DNA from: an uncultured Eubacteriales bacterium
GTDB lineage: Bacteria > Bacillota > Clostridia > Oscillospirales > Oscillospiraceae
DNA: 11,634 nucleotides
Assembly: GCA_958402445.1 (NCBI GenBank)
Contig: CATXTO010000054.1
Span: forward strand, 1 to 11,634
Direction of reading: 5' to 3'
Shown here: positions 4,703-11,634 of the stretch, in pieces
How positions within the stretch are numbered: position 1 is the stretch's first letter
Layout of the letters: each line of letters starts with the position of its first letter
The notes under the pieces: generated by a model
What the model was told of the DNA's origin: nothing
The model's database searches: none
What the model saw: only the letters and a program-made list of their open reading frames with translations
Translations under genes and position numbers: made by a program

Positions 4703-5062
4703 TAGGCCGCCCCTACCCCTTTTGAATTAGACCGCACTCTGTAGGGGCGTGCTTCGCACGCCCGCAGGCGACCACAGGTCGCTCCTAAAACCTCCGAACC
4801 AGAGCGCACCCTGTAGGGGCGTGCTTCGCACGCCCGCGGGCGACCACAGGTCGCCCCTACCCCCTCCGAAATAGACCGCACCCTGTGGGGGCGTGCTCCG
4901 CACGCCCGCGGGCGACCACAGGTCGCCCCTACATCCTCCGAATGGGGGCGTGCTCCGCACGCCCGCGGGCGACCGGAGGCTGCCCCTACCCCCTCCGAAC
5001 CAGAGCGCACCCTGTGGGGGCGTGCTATGCACGCCCGCAGGCGACTAAGGGCCGCCCCTACA
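4703..5062 (+). repeat. Array 2 of double-hairpin repeat, 5 units at 72-bp period
   Basis: Units begin at 4741, 4813, 4885, 4942 and 5014. The spacing is 72, 72, 57 and 72, so one linker has lost about 15 bp. The hairpins have arms GGGCGTGC/GCACGCCC with a 3-nt loop (TTC, TCC or TAT), then GGGCGACC/GGTCGCCC with loop ACA. The linker reads about CCCCTCCGAACCAGAGCGCA and differs from that of array 1. A lone right half (GGCCGCCCCTAC) lies at about 4703-4717. In the last unit the second hairpin has drifted. Long minus-strand open frames through here are repeat translations. Confidence 0.95.
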
Positions 5063-5158
5063 TTCCGTTCCCAAAAGGTTTTACAGAAGTATAAATACCA
5101 AACCGAAGCCCAGCGAAACGGGTTTGGCTTGAAGCGGGGCAGAGGCACAGCGAACAAG
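5063..5158. other. Non-coding stretch between array 2 and the glycogen operon
   Basis: I see no gene. It contains a mixed-composition linker without recognisable motifs before the terminator hairpin at 5159. Confidence 0.4.
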
Positions 5159-5184
5159 AATCCCCGCCCCAATGGGCGGGGATT
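5159..5184 (-). terminator. Terminator hairpin at the end of the glycogen operon
   Basis: AATCCCCGCCC (5159-5169) pairs perfectly with GGGCGGGGATT (5174-5184) around a 4-nt loop. On the minus strand it is followed by CTTGTT, so the T-rich tail is short. It lies about 70 bp beyond the stop codon of the last gene of the glg cluster. A weaker inverted repeat AGTAAT/ATTACT (5213-5218, 5239-5244) lies between. Confidence 0.65.
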
Positions 5185-5251
5185 TATAGGGTGTCGTTCT
5201 ATACAACGAGGCAGTAATTTGGGCCGCCAGAGATCCACATTACTTCGGCTG

Positions 5252-5458
5252 TTAAGGACCGCCGGGGCAATCAATGTCTGCCAATAGGGCGGCAATGGCC
5301 CGCCCAATCTCGCAGGCGCAGCGGTGCGGGCAGCTCTCATAGCTGCAGTCCACATGTTCCAGCCTTCGTCTCTGGGCGCCGTTGGTATATTCCACAGTCA
5401 CCATCCGGCTCTGGTCCGCCGCCCGGCAGAACCCGGTCAGAATCTTTTCCTCTTCCAT
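5252..5458 (-). CDS. Small Cys-rich protein of unknown function
   Basis: This 68-residue protein has six Cys (11, 38, 43, 47, 49, 64). A central DCSYESCPHRCACEIG block at 37-52 looks like a metal-binding or disulfide-forming knuckle, and an acidic Leu/Ala-rich tail follows. There is no signal peptide or membrane segment. I do not recognise a named family. It starts 3 bp after the stop of the GH13 gene, with a GGAG about 9 bp upstream inside that gene, so translation is probably coupled. Base composition and strand match its neighbours. Position as the last gene of a glycogen operon does not by itself establish a role in glycogen metabolism. Confidence 0.75.
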   Translation of the reverse strand: MEEEKILTGFCRAADQSRMVTVEYTNGAQRRRLEHVDCSYESCPHRCACEIGRAIAALLADIDCPGGP

Positions 5459-5461
5459 CTG

Positions 5462-7303
5462 TCACTTCTCCAGAACGCAGAAGCCGCCGGGCAGCAGGCA
5501 CAGGGCGTTCGGCGCGCAGGTCTCCAGCCTATGCCCCAGCAAAAGCTTCCCTGGAGGCACCTCCCAGGAATCCCGGCTCCGATTTACATAGACCTCCACC
5601 CGCTGTTTCCCATAGGCCCGGAGAAACGACACGCGCCCTCCCTCCACGGTGAGAAACGCAATGCTTCCCGTCCGCAGAGCCGGTGTTTCCCGGCGCAGAC
5701 GGCCAAGCCGGCGGTAGTGGGCCAAAAGGGTCTGATCTTCCCGCCCCCAGGGATAGGTCCGGCGGTTGAAGGGATCGCTGTATCCCTCCATCCCGACCTC
5801 GTCGCCATAGTAGATGGATGGGGCGCCAGGCAGGGTGAACTGCAAAAAGGACGCCATTTTCAGCCGTTCCCTGGCCACCGGCAGCTCGCCGGCAGACAGG
5901 TGCCGCTGGGCCTTCTCCGCCCGGCCTCCGTCAAAGTCGTCCAATAGGGCGGTGAGAATCCGCGGCGTGTCGTGGGTGCCCAGCAGACCCATGCAGCAGT
6001 TCAAAACCTGAGCCGGATAGTGCTCGGCTAAGGTGAGCACGGTCTCCCGCAGGTCGGCCCCGTCGTCCCGCTGCCGCAGGAAGTCCACAATGGCCTTCCG
6101 GAAGGGGTAGTTCATCACCCCGTCCAGCTCCCCGTCCACAAAATATCGGCGGCGCACCCCGTAGGCGATCTTGTTGGAGGCGTCCTCCCAGACCTCTCCC
6201 AGCAGCAGGGCGTCGGGCCGGAGCTCCCGGAGACGGCGCTTGAGCCGGAGAAGAAAGGCGTCGGGCAGCTCGTCGGCCACGTCCAGCCGGAATCCGTCGC
6301 AGCCCAGGGCCAGCCAATGGGCCACCACGCTGTCCGGTCCGTCGATGATATACTCCAGGTAGCTGGGCTCCAGCTTATTGAGGCAGGGCAGGGTGTCGAA
6401 ATCCCACCAGCAGTTGTAATCGTCGGGGTAACGCCGGAATTGATACCAGGCCCTGTAAGGGGAATTGGGGTCCCGATAGGCTCCGTGGCCGCCAAAAGCT
6501 CCGTACTTGTCGAAATACAGGCTGTTGGCTCCGGTGTGGGAGAAAACGCCGTCCAAAATTACCCGAATGCCCAGCCGATGGGCCTCTTGGCATAAGGCCT
6601 GAAAATCCGCCTCCGTTCCCAGCATAGGGTCCGGGGTCTTGTAATCCCCGGTGTCGTACCGGTGGCTGGAGAAGGCCTTGCAGATGGGGTTCAGATATAA
6701 AATTGACACCCCCAAAGAGGCGACGTAGGGCAGCTTCTCCGTAATGCCCTGGAAGTTACCGCCGAAGAAGTCGTTGTTGAGCACCTCGCCCCGGTCCGTG
6801 GGCCTCCATTGGACCTCCTCGTCCCAGCTTTCGTGCACCGTGTAGGGCTCCAGCTTGCCCCGCAGATCGCAGCGCCCGGCCTTGGCAAAACGGTCTGGGA
6901 AGATCTGGTAAACCACCGCGCCCTGAGCCCAATCCGGCACGGTAAAAGCATCTGGGACACAGCTGAGCTGCCAGCGGTCCCCGGCCTCCATATTGGTCTC
7001 TTCCCCCTGGCGCAGCAGGCGAAAAGATTCGTTTGCGGTGGTGATGTGAAAATAGTAAAAATACAACCCTGGCTGGCACAGATTAAACCGGCACCGCCAG
7101 GTTTCGTAGGGACCCTGGACCTGATCCCGTTCAAAGGAGAAGGCGCCGGCAGGGGCTCCGTCCTCCTGCTCTAGGACCAGCGCGACGGACTGGGTCCGGC
7201 AGGACTTGGGAATCTGCACGTGCAGGATACAGGGGGTCTCGGGGGTCAGGGTGCCAAAGGGCTCCTTGTATACGGGGCTGCGGCTGTTATACAGAATACG
7301 CAT
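5462..7303 (-). CDS. GH13 alpha-glucan hydrolase (GH13_20, neopullulanase/cyclomaltodextrinase type)
   Basis: This 613-residue cytoplasmic enzyme has no signal peptide. Residues 1 to about 125 look like the N-terminal beta-sandwich, followed by a TIM barrel and a C-terminal beta domain. GH13 signatures are all present: region I DGVFSHTG at 251-258; region II GFRLDVADE with nucleophile Asp341; region III LLGEVWED with acid/base Glu370; region IV LLGTHDTPR with Asp445. LPCLN at 305-309 corresponds to the MPKLN signature of subfamily 20, so maltogenic amylase, neopullulanase or cyclodextrinase activity on malto-oligosaccharides is likely. The open frame extends 84 codons upstream, but that part is repeat sequence. 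ATG at 7303 has AAGGAG at 7313-7318 and begins MRILYN. It follows glgA after 263 bp of repeat-containing DNA and probably recycles or trims glycogen. Confidence 0.93.
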   Translation of the reverse strand: MRILYNSRSPVYKEPFGTLTPETPCILHVQIPKSCRTQSVALVLEQEDGAPAGAFSFERDQVQGPYETWRCRFNLCQPGLYFYYFHITTANESFRLLRQGEETNMEAGDRWQLSCVPDAFTVPDWAQGAVVYQIFPDRFAKAGRCDLRGKLEPYTVHESWDEEVQWRPTDRGEVLNNDFFGGNFQGITEKLPYVASLGVSILYLNPICKAFSSHRYDTGDYKTPDPMLGTEADFQALCQEAHRLGIRVILDGVFSHTGANSLYFDKYGAFGGHGAYRDPNSPYRAWYQFRRYPDDYNCWWDFDTLPCLNKLEPSYLEYIIDGPDSVVAHWLALGCDGFRLDVADELPDAFLLRLKRRLRELRPDALLLGEVWEDASNKIAYGVRRRYFVDGELDGVMNYPFRKAIVDFLRQRDDGADLRETVLTLAEHYPAQVLNCCMGLLGTHDTPRILTALLDDFDGGRAEKAQRHLSAGELPVARERLKMASFLQFTLPGAPSIYYGDEVGMEGYSDPFNRRTYPWGREDQTLLAHYRRLGRLRRETPALRTGSIAFLTVEGGRVSFLRAYGKQRVEVYVNRSRDSWEVPPGKLLLGHRLETCAPNALCLLPGGFCVLEK

Positions 7304-7351
7304 AGACTTGGGCTCCTTGTGTGGAAAATGACGGATGGATGTAGCTGGGGC

Positions 7352-7525
7352 TATAGGGAACGGCCTGTGGTCGTTCCGCGGACGAGCGCGGTCCGCCCCA
7401 CCAGGTGCGGAGTGAATCGGAGGGTGTAGGGGCGACCTGTGGCCGCCCGCAGGGGGCAATCCACCGATTATGGGTGTAGGGAACGGCCTGTGGTAATTCC
7501 GCGGGCGTGCAAAGCACGTTCCTAC
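7352..7525. repeat. Degenerate double-hairpin repeat units between glgA and the GH13 gene
   Basis: Three diverged pieces are seen. One at 7352-7383 has arms of type GGAACGGCC/GGTCGTTCC. One at 7426-7450 has arms GGGCGACC/GGCCGCCC, with wobble. A complete unit at 7476-7525 runs from GTAGGGA to TCCTAC. They share the TGT loop and outer GTAGGG/CCTAC ends of the arrays but have no regular period. They fill most of the 263-bp gap (7304-7566) inside the operon, where I see no gene. Confidence 0.85.
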
Positions 7526-7566
7526 ATTTTTAATGCAAAACCTGCGGTGCAGCACGTCCAGCTGGT

Positions 7567-9003
7567 TCAGTCGCCTTTAAGGCGGCGAAACAGCTCCATA
7601 TATTTGGCCGCGGGCTTTTTCCAGCTGAAATCCTCCTGCATATCCCGCAGAATCAGCTCCCGCCACAGCGCCCGGTCATGCCAATACAGGCCCAGGCACC
7701 GGTCGATGGCGCCCCAGAAGTCGTCGCCGTTGTAGCTCTGAAAGGTGTAGCCCAGCCCCCCGTCCTCGGAGCCCATCGGGCGCACCGTGTCCTTCAGGCC
7801 GCCGGTAGCGTGGACCACCGGGACCGTGCCGTAGCGCATGGCATTCATCTGGCTCAAGCCGCAGGGCTCTGCCTTGGAGGGCATGAGATACACGTCGGCC
7901 CCGGCGTACACCCGGCTGGCCAGTCCCAGGTCGAACTTCAGCTGGGCGGAAACTCTGTCTGGGAATTCCGCCGCCAAACCCCGGAAGAAGTTCTCGTAGT
8001 GCTCCTCTCCCGTGCCCACAATCACCAGCTGCACGTCCAGACTCAGAAGCCGGCGGGCGATATAGCAGAGAAGGTCAATGCCCTTATGCCCCACCAGCCG
8101 GGTGACCATGGCCAAAAGCGGCGGCTCCGGCCGCTGGGGCAATCCCAGCTCCTGCTGCAGGGCTAGTTTGTTCTCCGCCTTTCCCACTTCAAAGTCAGAG
8201 GCGCTGTAGTTTCGGACCAGGGCGGGGTCTCTGGCCGGGTCGAACACCGACGCCTCCACGCCGTTGGTGATGCCCGTCAGCTTGTACCAGTAGCTGGACA
8301 GGACGCCGTCCAGGCCATGGGCATAGTAGGGGTAGCGGATCTCCTGGGCATAGGTCTCGGAGACCGTACTGACCATGTCGGCACACTCGATGGCGCCCTT
8401 CATCACGTTCACGCCGCCATTTAAATCCAACACACCCCGGTACTGCTCCGGCAGACTCAGCACATTGTCGAAAAAGTCTGGATTGGCCCAGCCCTGGTAC
8501 TCAATGTTGTGAATGGTGAAAACGGCTTTGGTAAAGGGGAAAATCCCCCGGTAACAGGCGCTGAGATACACGGGCACCATGGCGGTCTGCCAGTCGTTGC
8601 ACTGAATCACATCCGGATAAAACTCCAAAACCGCCATGGCGTCCAGCACGGCCTTGGAGAAAAAGGCAAACCGCTCTCCGTCGTCCAGGTAGCCATACAG
8701 CCCGCCGTCCCGGGCAAAATAATACTCGTTGTCAATGAAGTAAATTTGGAGTTTTTTTCGCCGGGTTTTCAGTCGGTGGACCCCGGCGTACTGCTCCCGC
8801 CAGGCCAGACCAACTTGAAATTCCGCGCACAGCTCCGTCTGCAGGGCGGGGTTTTCCTTCATACGCTTGTAATAGGGCACAAAAAGGCAGACCTCGTTGC
8901 CGGGCAGCCGGGCCAGCTCCGCCGGCAGCCCCTCCATCACGTCTCCCAGGCCGCCCGACTTGGCGAAGGGCGCCGCCTCCGAGGCCGCCATGGCGATCTT
9001 CAT
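7567..9003 (-). CDS. glgA: Glycogen synthase, GT5 (ADP-glucose type)
   Basis: This enzyme adds glucose from ADP-glucose to the non-reducing end of alpha-1,4-glucan. It has 478 residues, the usual length. KSGGLGDV at 15-22 is the ADP-glucose binding loop, with Lys15. His165 in IHNIEYQG, Arg302 and Lys307 in TRLVGHKG, and Glu379 in EPCGLSQ correspond to the active-site residues His161, Arg300, Lys305 and Glu377 of Escherichia coli GlgA. STVSETYAQEI at 212-222 and GITNGVE at 244-250 are further family blocks. Its ATG overlaps the glgD stop by 4 bp (ATGA) and a G-rich GGGGGGA ribosome binding site lies within glgD, so translation is coupled. The GH13 gene follows after the repeat-filled gap. Confidence 0.97.
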   Translation of the reverse strand: MKIAMAASEAAPFAKSGGLGDVMEGLPAELARLPGNEVCLFVPYYKRMKENPALQTELCAEFQVGLAWREQYAGVHRLKTRRKKLQIYFIDNEYYFARDGGLYGYLDDGERFAFFSKAVLDAMAVLEFYPDVIQCNDWQTAMVPVYLSACYRGIFPFTKAVFTIHNIEYQGWANPDFFDNVLSLPEQYRGVLDLNGGVNVMKGAIECADMVSTVSETYAQEIRYPYYAHGLDGVLSSYWYKLTGITNGVEASVFDPARDPALVRNYSASDFEVGKAENKLALQQELGLPQRPEPPLLAMVTRLVGHKGIDLLCYIARRLLSLDVQLVIVGTGEEHYENFFRGLAAEFPDRVSAQLKFDLGLASRVYAGADVYLMPSKAEPCGLSQMNAMRYGTVPVVHATGGLKDTVRPMGSEDGGLGYTFQSYNGDDFWGAIDRCLGLYWHDRALWRELILRDMQEDFSWKKPAAKYMELFRRLKGD

Positions 9004-10115
9004 ACGACTTCCCCCCGCTTGACGACGATGGGGTTCTCCTTGGTTCCCACCAGCCGGACGCCGGGGCGGACCACCACATCCTTATCCAAAATGGCGCAGG
9101 ACAGCTCCGCCCCGGCGCCGATGGTGCAGTCGTTCATGATGACGCAGTGTTGTACCTGGGCGCCCTCCTCCAGGCGCACCTGCCGGAACAAGACGGAATG
9201 CTCCGCCGACCCCTCCAGCACGCAACCGTCGGCCACCATGCAGTCATCGATCCTGGCGTGCTCGCCAAAATAGGAGGGGACCCGGTCCCGGACCTTGGTA
9301 TAGATGATCCGATCTCCCCGGAACAGGGCGTGCCGGATCTCCGGGTCCGTCAGGGCCAGGTTATTGCGGTAGTACTCCTGGGTGCTCTCGTTGAACATGG
9401 CTACGCCGGGGAAGAGATACACGTTCACCGTCAGATTTTTTTCATTGAACTGCTTCAGGAGGAAGTCCCGCTCAAAGCGGTACCGGCTCCGGGCTACGCT
9501 CTCCTTGACAAAAAAGATCAAAAGCTCCCGGCTGATGACAAAAATGCCCATGCTGGCCAGGTAGTCCGGCTTGGCGCAGTAGTCCACGGCCATGTCCGTC
9601 ACCTGTCCCTTCTTATCCAGTTTGATGCCCAGATCCAGCTGCTTGACCCCGTTGGCAATGCCCTCCTTGACCACCACCGTCACGTCCCGACCACTGTCCA
9701 CGTGGTTTTGCAGCACCTTTTCCAGGTCGATGTTGCACAGCACGTTGCTGTCGGCCAGCACCACATAGTCCTCCAGAGCGTTTTCCAGATACTTGATGGC
9801 GGAGTTCAAAGCCTCGATTTTGCCCCGGTAGCTGCCGTTGTGCCCCATGGCAAAGGGCGTCAGGTACTCCAGGCCCCCCTCCTCCAAATCCAAATCCCAC
9901 TCTTGGCCGGAGCCGATGTGGTTCATCAGGGATTGGTAGTTGTACTTGGTGATGATGCCGATGTGCCGGATTCCGGAATTGGACATATTGGACAGGGTGA
10001 AATCGATCTGCCGGTACCGTCCCCCGTAGGGCAGGGAGGCGATGGTGCGCTTGTTGGTGAGCTCTCCCAGAGAGCTGTCGTAAATATTGGCGAAAATGAT
10101 GCCCATTGCCTTCAT
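9000..10115 (-). CDS. glgD: GlgD, regulatory-type subunit of glucose-1-phosphate adenylyltransferase
   Basis: This is a 371-residue GlgC paralogue found in Firmicutes as partner of GlgC. The N-terminal nucleotidyltransferase fold is recognisable from NIYDSSLGELT at 10-20 and SLPYGGRYRQIDFTLSNM at 27-44. However, the GGxGxRLxPLT loop of active enzymes is missing, and the catalytic SGDH block is replaced by LADSNVLCNIDL at 120-131. FNESTQEYYRNN at 241-252 stands where GlgC has its DVGT block. The C-terminus (about 285-371) is a left-handed beta-helix. It is therefore probably catalytically inactive and stimulates GlgC, as shown for GlgC/GlgD pairs of other Firmicutes. It begins 14 bp after glgC, with an AAGGGGG ribosome binding site, and overlaps glgA by 4 bp. 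Confidence 0.96.
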   Translation of the reverse strand: MKAMGIIFANIYDSSLGELTNKRTIASLPYGGRYRQIDFTLSNMSNSGIRHIGIITKYNYQSLMNHIGSGQEWDLDLEEGGLEYLTPFAMGHNGSYRGKIEALNSAIKYLENALEDYVVLADSNVLCNIDLEKVLQNHVDSGRDVTVVVKEGIANGVKQLDLGIKLDKKGQVTDMAVDYCAKPDYLASMGIFVISRELLIFFVKESVARSRYRFERDFLLKQFNEKNLTVNVYLFPGVAMFNESTQEYYRNNLALTDPEIRHALFRGDRIIYTKVRDRVPSYFGEHARIDDCMVADGCVLEGSAEHSVLFRQVRLEEGAQVQHCVIMNDCTIGAGAELSCAILDKDVVVRPGVRLVGTKENPIVVKRGEVV

Positions 10116-10129
10116 AGCAGCTACCCCCT

Positions 10130-11317
10130 TCAGCGGACCTCGCCGGGCAGGACCACGGCGTTCTCCGGCAGTACTTGATTTTTCCCCACCACGGCGATTT
10201 TTCGCTTGGCGCCGGGGGAAAAGGCGCCGCCGATCACCGCGCCCTGGGATACGGTACAGCCCTCCCCCACGATGGCGTGGCGTAAAATGGCGCCGGGGGC
10301 CACCGTGACGTTGGGCATGAGCACGCTGTCCTCCACCAGAGCTCCCTCCCCCACGTTGCAGCCAGTGGAGATGATGGAGTGGCGCACGGTGCCGTAGATC
10401 TCGCTGCCCTCGGCAATGAAGCAGTTGATGGTCGCTGCGTCTCTGGACAGGTAGCTGGAGGGCAAGGCGTTGTTCCGGGCGGAGATTTTTTGATCCTCGG
10501 AACCGCGGATATCAAATTTGGGCTCGCTGCCCAGCAGGTCCATGTTGGCCTCCCAGAGAGAGTCGATGGTCCCCACGTCCTTCCAATAGCCCCGAAAGGC
10601 ATAGGCAAAGAGCTTGTGTCCGGAGCCCAGCAGGGCCGGGATCAGATTCTTTCCAAAATCGTTATCCGAGTGTGGGTCCTCCTCGTCGGCAATCAAAAAC
10701 TTTTTCAGGATATTCCAGCGGAAGATGTAGATGCCCATGGAGGCGTTGTTGCTCTTAGGCTTGGCGGGTTTCTCCTCAAATTCATAGATGGAGCCGTCCT
10801 CCTTGGTATTCATGATGCCGAAGCGGCTGGCCTCCTCCATGGGCACCGTCCGCACGGCGATGGTGCAGTCGGCGTTCACCTTTTCGTGATAGGCCAGCAT
10901 GGCGGCATAATCCATGCGGTAGATGTGGTCTCCCGAGAGGATGAGCACGTTGTCCGGATCGAACCGTTCGATAAACGGGATGTTCTGATAAATGGCGTTG
11001 GCCGTCCCCTTATACCACTCGGATTTTTTGCTCCGGGCATAGGGCGGCAGAACCTGGGCGCAGCAGTGAGACTTGTTCAGGCCCCAGGGCTGTCCATTGC
11101 CGATATACTCGTTAAGCTCCAGGGGCTGATACTGGGTCAGGATTCCCACGGTGTCAATACCGGAATTGACGCAGTTGGACAGGGGAAAGTCGATAATTCG
11201 GTACTTGCCGCCGAAGGGCACCGCGGGCTTGGCGGTGGACTCCGTCAGGACCCTGAGCCGGCTGCCCTGCCCCCCGGCTAGCAGCATGGCGATGCAGCGT
11301 TTTTTCTGAAAATACAT
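10130..11317 (-). CDS. glgC: Glucose-1-phosphate adenylyltransferase, catalytic subunit
   Basis: It makes ADP-glucose from ATP and glucose-1-phosphate, the committed step of bacterial glycogen synthesis. It has 395 residues, near the Firmicutes norm. GGQGSRL at 15-21 and TAKPAVPFGGKYRIIDF at 28-44 form the nucleotide site. SGDHIYRMDY at 128-137 carries the catalytic Asp130. FEEKP at 180-184 and YWKDVGTIDSLWEAN at 244-258 are sugar-phosphate binding blocks. A beta-helix with hexapeptide repeats runs from about 296 to the end. The start has AAGGAG 7 nt upstream. It is the first gene of the cluster; array 3 lies 55 bp upstream. The loop after GSRL reads RVLTESTAKP, with Val where many enzymes have Pro. 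Confidence 0.97.
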   Translation of the reverse strand: MYFQKKRCIAMLLAGGQGSRLRVLTESTAKPAVPFGGKYRIIDFPLSNCVNSGIDTVGILTQYQPLELNEYIGNGQPWGLNKSHCCAQVLPPYARSKKSEWYKGTANAIYQNIPFIERFDPDNVLILSGDHIYRMDYAAMLAYHEKVNADCTIAVRTVPMEEASRFGIMNTKEDGSIYEFEEKPAKPKSNNASMGIYIFRWNILKKFLIADEEDPHSDNDFGKNLIPALLGSGHKLFAYAFRGYWKDVGTIDSLWEANMDLLGSEPKFDIRGSEDQKISARNNALPSSYLSRDAATINCFIAEGSEIYGTVRHSIISTGCNVGEGALVEDSVLMPNVTVAPGAILRHAIVGEGCTVSQGAVIGGAFSPGAKRKIAVVGKNQVLPENAVVLPGEVR

Positions 11318-11372
11318 GATCCCTCTCCTTTTTCAGCTTTGAATTTCCTAGAACATCTTCCGATAACAAAAT
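11318..11372 (-). promoter_or_regulatory. Leader of glgC, no clear promoter
   Basis: This short A/T-rich stretch between array 3 and glgC holds the AAAGGAG ribosome binding site at 11325-11331. No convincing -35/-10 pair is visible. The promoter may lie within or beyond array 3, which would then be transcribed as part of the 5' leader. Confidence 0.4.
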
Positions 11373-11634
11373 GTAGGGGCGACCTGTGGTCGCCCACGGG
11401 CGTGCGCAGCACGCCCCTACAGGGTACGGACCAACTTAGAGGATATAGGGGCGACCTGTGGTCGCCCGTGGGCGTGCGCAGCACGCCCCTGCAGGGTGCG
11501 GACCAACTTAGAGGATATGGGGGCGATCTGTGGTCGCTTGCGGGCGTGCGCGGCACACCCCTACAGAGTGCGGACCAACTTAGAGGATATAGGGGCGACC
11601 TGTGGTCGCTTGCGGGCGTGCGCAGCACGCCCCT
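11373..11634 (-). repeat. Array 3 of double-hairpin repeat, 4 units at 72-bp period, running off the window
   Basis: Units begin at 11373, 11445, 11517 and 11589, an exact 72-bp period. Arms are GGGCGACC/GGTCGCCC around TGT, then GGGCGTGC/GCACGCCC around GCA (GCG in unit 3, where the arm has drifted). The linker reads about AGGGTACGGACCAACTTAGA. Hairpin order is the reverse of array 2, so array 3 is an array-2-like repeat in the opposite orientation. The array is cut by the window edge. Confidence 0.95.

Noticed and set aside
4666..5355. 229-codon minus-strand open frame over array 2
   Set aside because: It is repeat translation plus antisense of the Cys-rich gene, with no homology pattern or start signal.
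7304..7555. Upstream 84-codon extension of the GH13 gene
   Set aside because: It consists of repeat sequence, and the ATG at 7303 has a well-placed AAGGAG and begins the conserved protein.
9147..10178. 343-codon plus-strand open frame opposite glgD, and the 300-codon one opposite glgC (10379-11281)
   Set aside because: They are antisense shadows of well-conserved genes, caused by GC-rich codon use.

Overview
The window looks like a chromosomal segment of a GC-rich Gram-positive anaerobe of the Clostridia, most likely Oscillospiraceae (Flavonifractor/Lawsonibacter/Dysosmobacter-like). The reasons are the paired GlgC/GlgD pyrophosphorylase subunits, which are typical of Firmicutes, a RelQ-type alarmone synthetase, an ApbE plus NusG-domain-II pair, AGGAGG-type ribosome binding sites, and intergenic arrays of short GC-rich palindromes. 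The organism assignment is inference from these features; no marker gene is present.

Layout, left to right. Positions 1-538 are non-coding and hold repeat array 1. Positions 539-1893 (minus strand) are a translationally coupled pair: a NusG-domain-II secreted or anchored protein and an ApbE lipoprotein (FAD:protein FMN transferase). Positions 2028-3541 are a metal-handling locus. On the minus strand a His/Cys-rich protein is followed by a CooT-family nickel-binding protein. On the plus strand are a CsoR/InrS-type metal-sensing repressor with a His-rich N-terminus and a small membrane zinc-ribbon protein. Two strong promoters lie back to back at 2701-2791 and flank a G/C palindrome that could be a shared operator. 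Positions 3542-3899 contain no convincing gene but hold a strikingly folded element: five successive hairpins bounded by 27-bp imperfect direct repeats. Positions 3900-4586 (minus) encode the RelQ-like (p)ppGpp synthetase. Positions 4703-5062 hold repeat array 2.

Positions 5252-11317 (minus) are a glycogen gene cluster read glgC, glgD, glgA, a GH13_20-type cytoplasmic alpha-glucan hydrolase, and a 68-residue Cys-rich protein of unknown function. GlgC/GlgD supply ADP-glucose, GlgA extends the chain, and the GH13 enzyme trims or remodels malto-oligosaccharides. No branching enzyme or phosphorylase is in the window. Degenerate repeat units lie between glgA and the GH13 gene, and array 3 (11373 to the window end) lies just upstream of glgC.

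The most notable non-coding signal is the repeat family. Each unit of about 48 bp is two short hairpins inside an outer GTAGGGG/CCCCTAC pairing. Different arrays use different arm sequences, but both sides of each arm change together, and the period is 71 or 72 bp with a linker specific to each array. The most notable gene-level signal is the probable nickel or copper cassette with its divergent control region.
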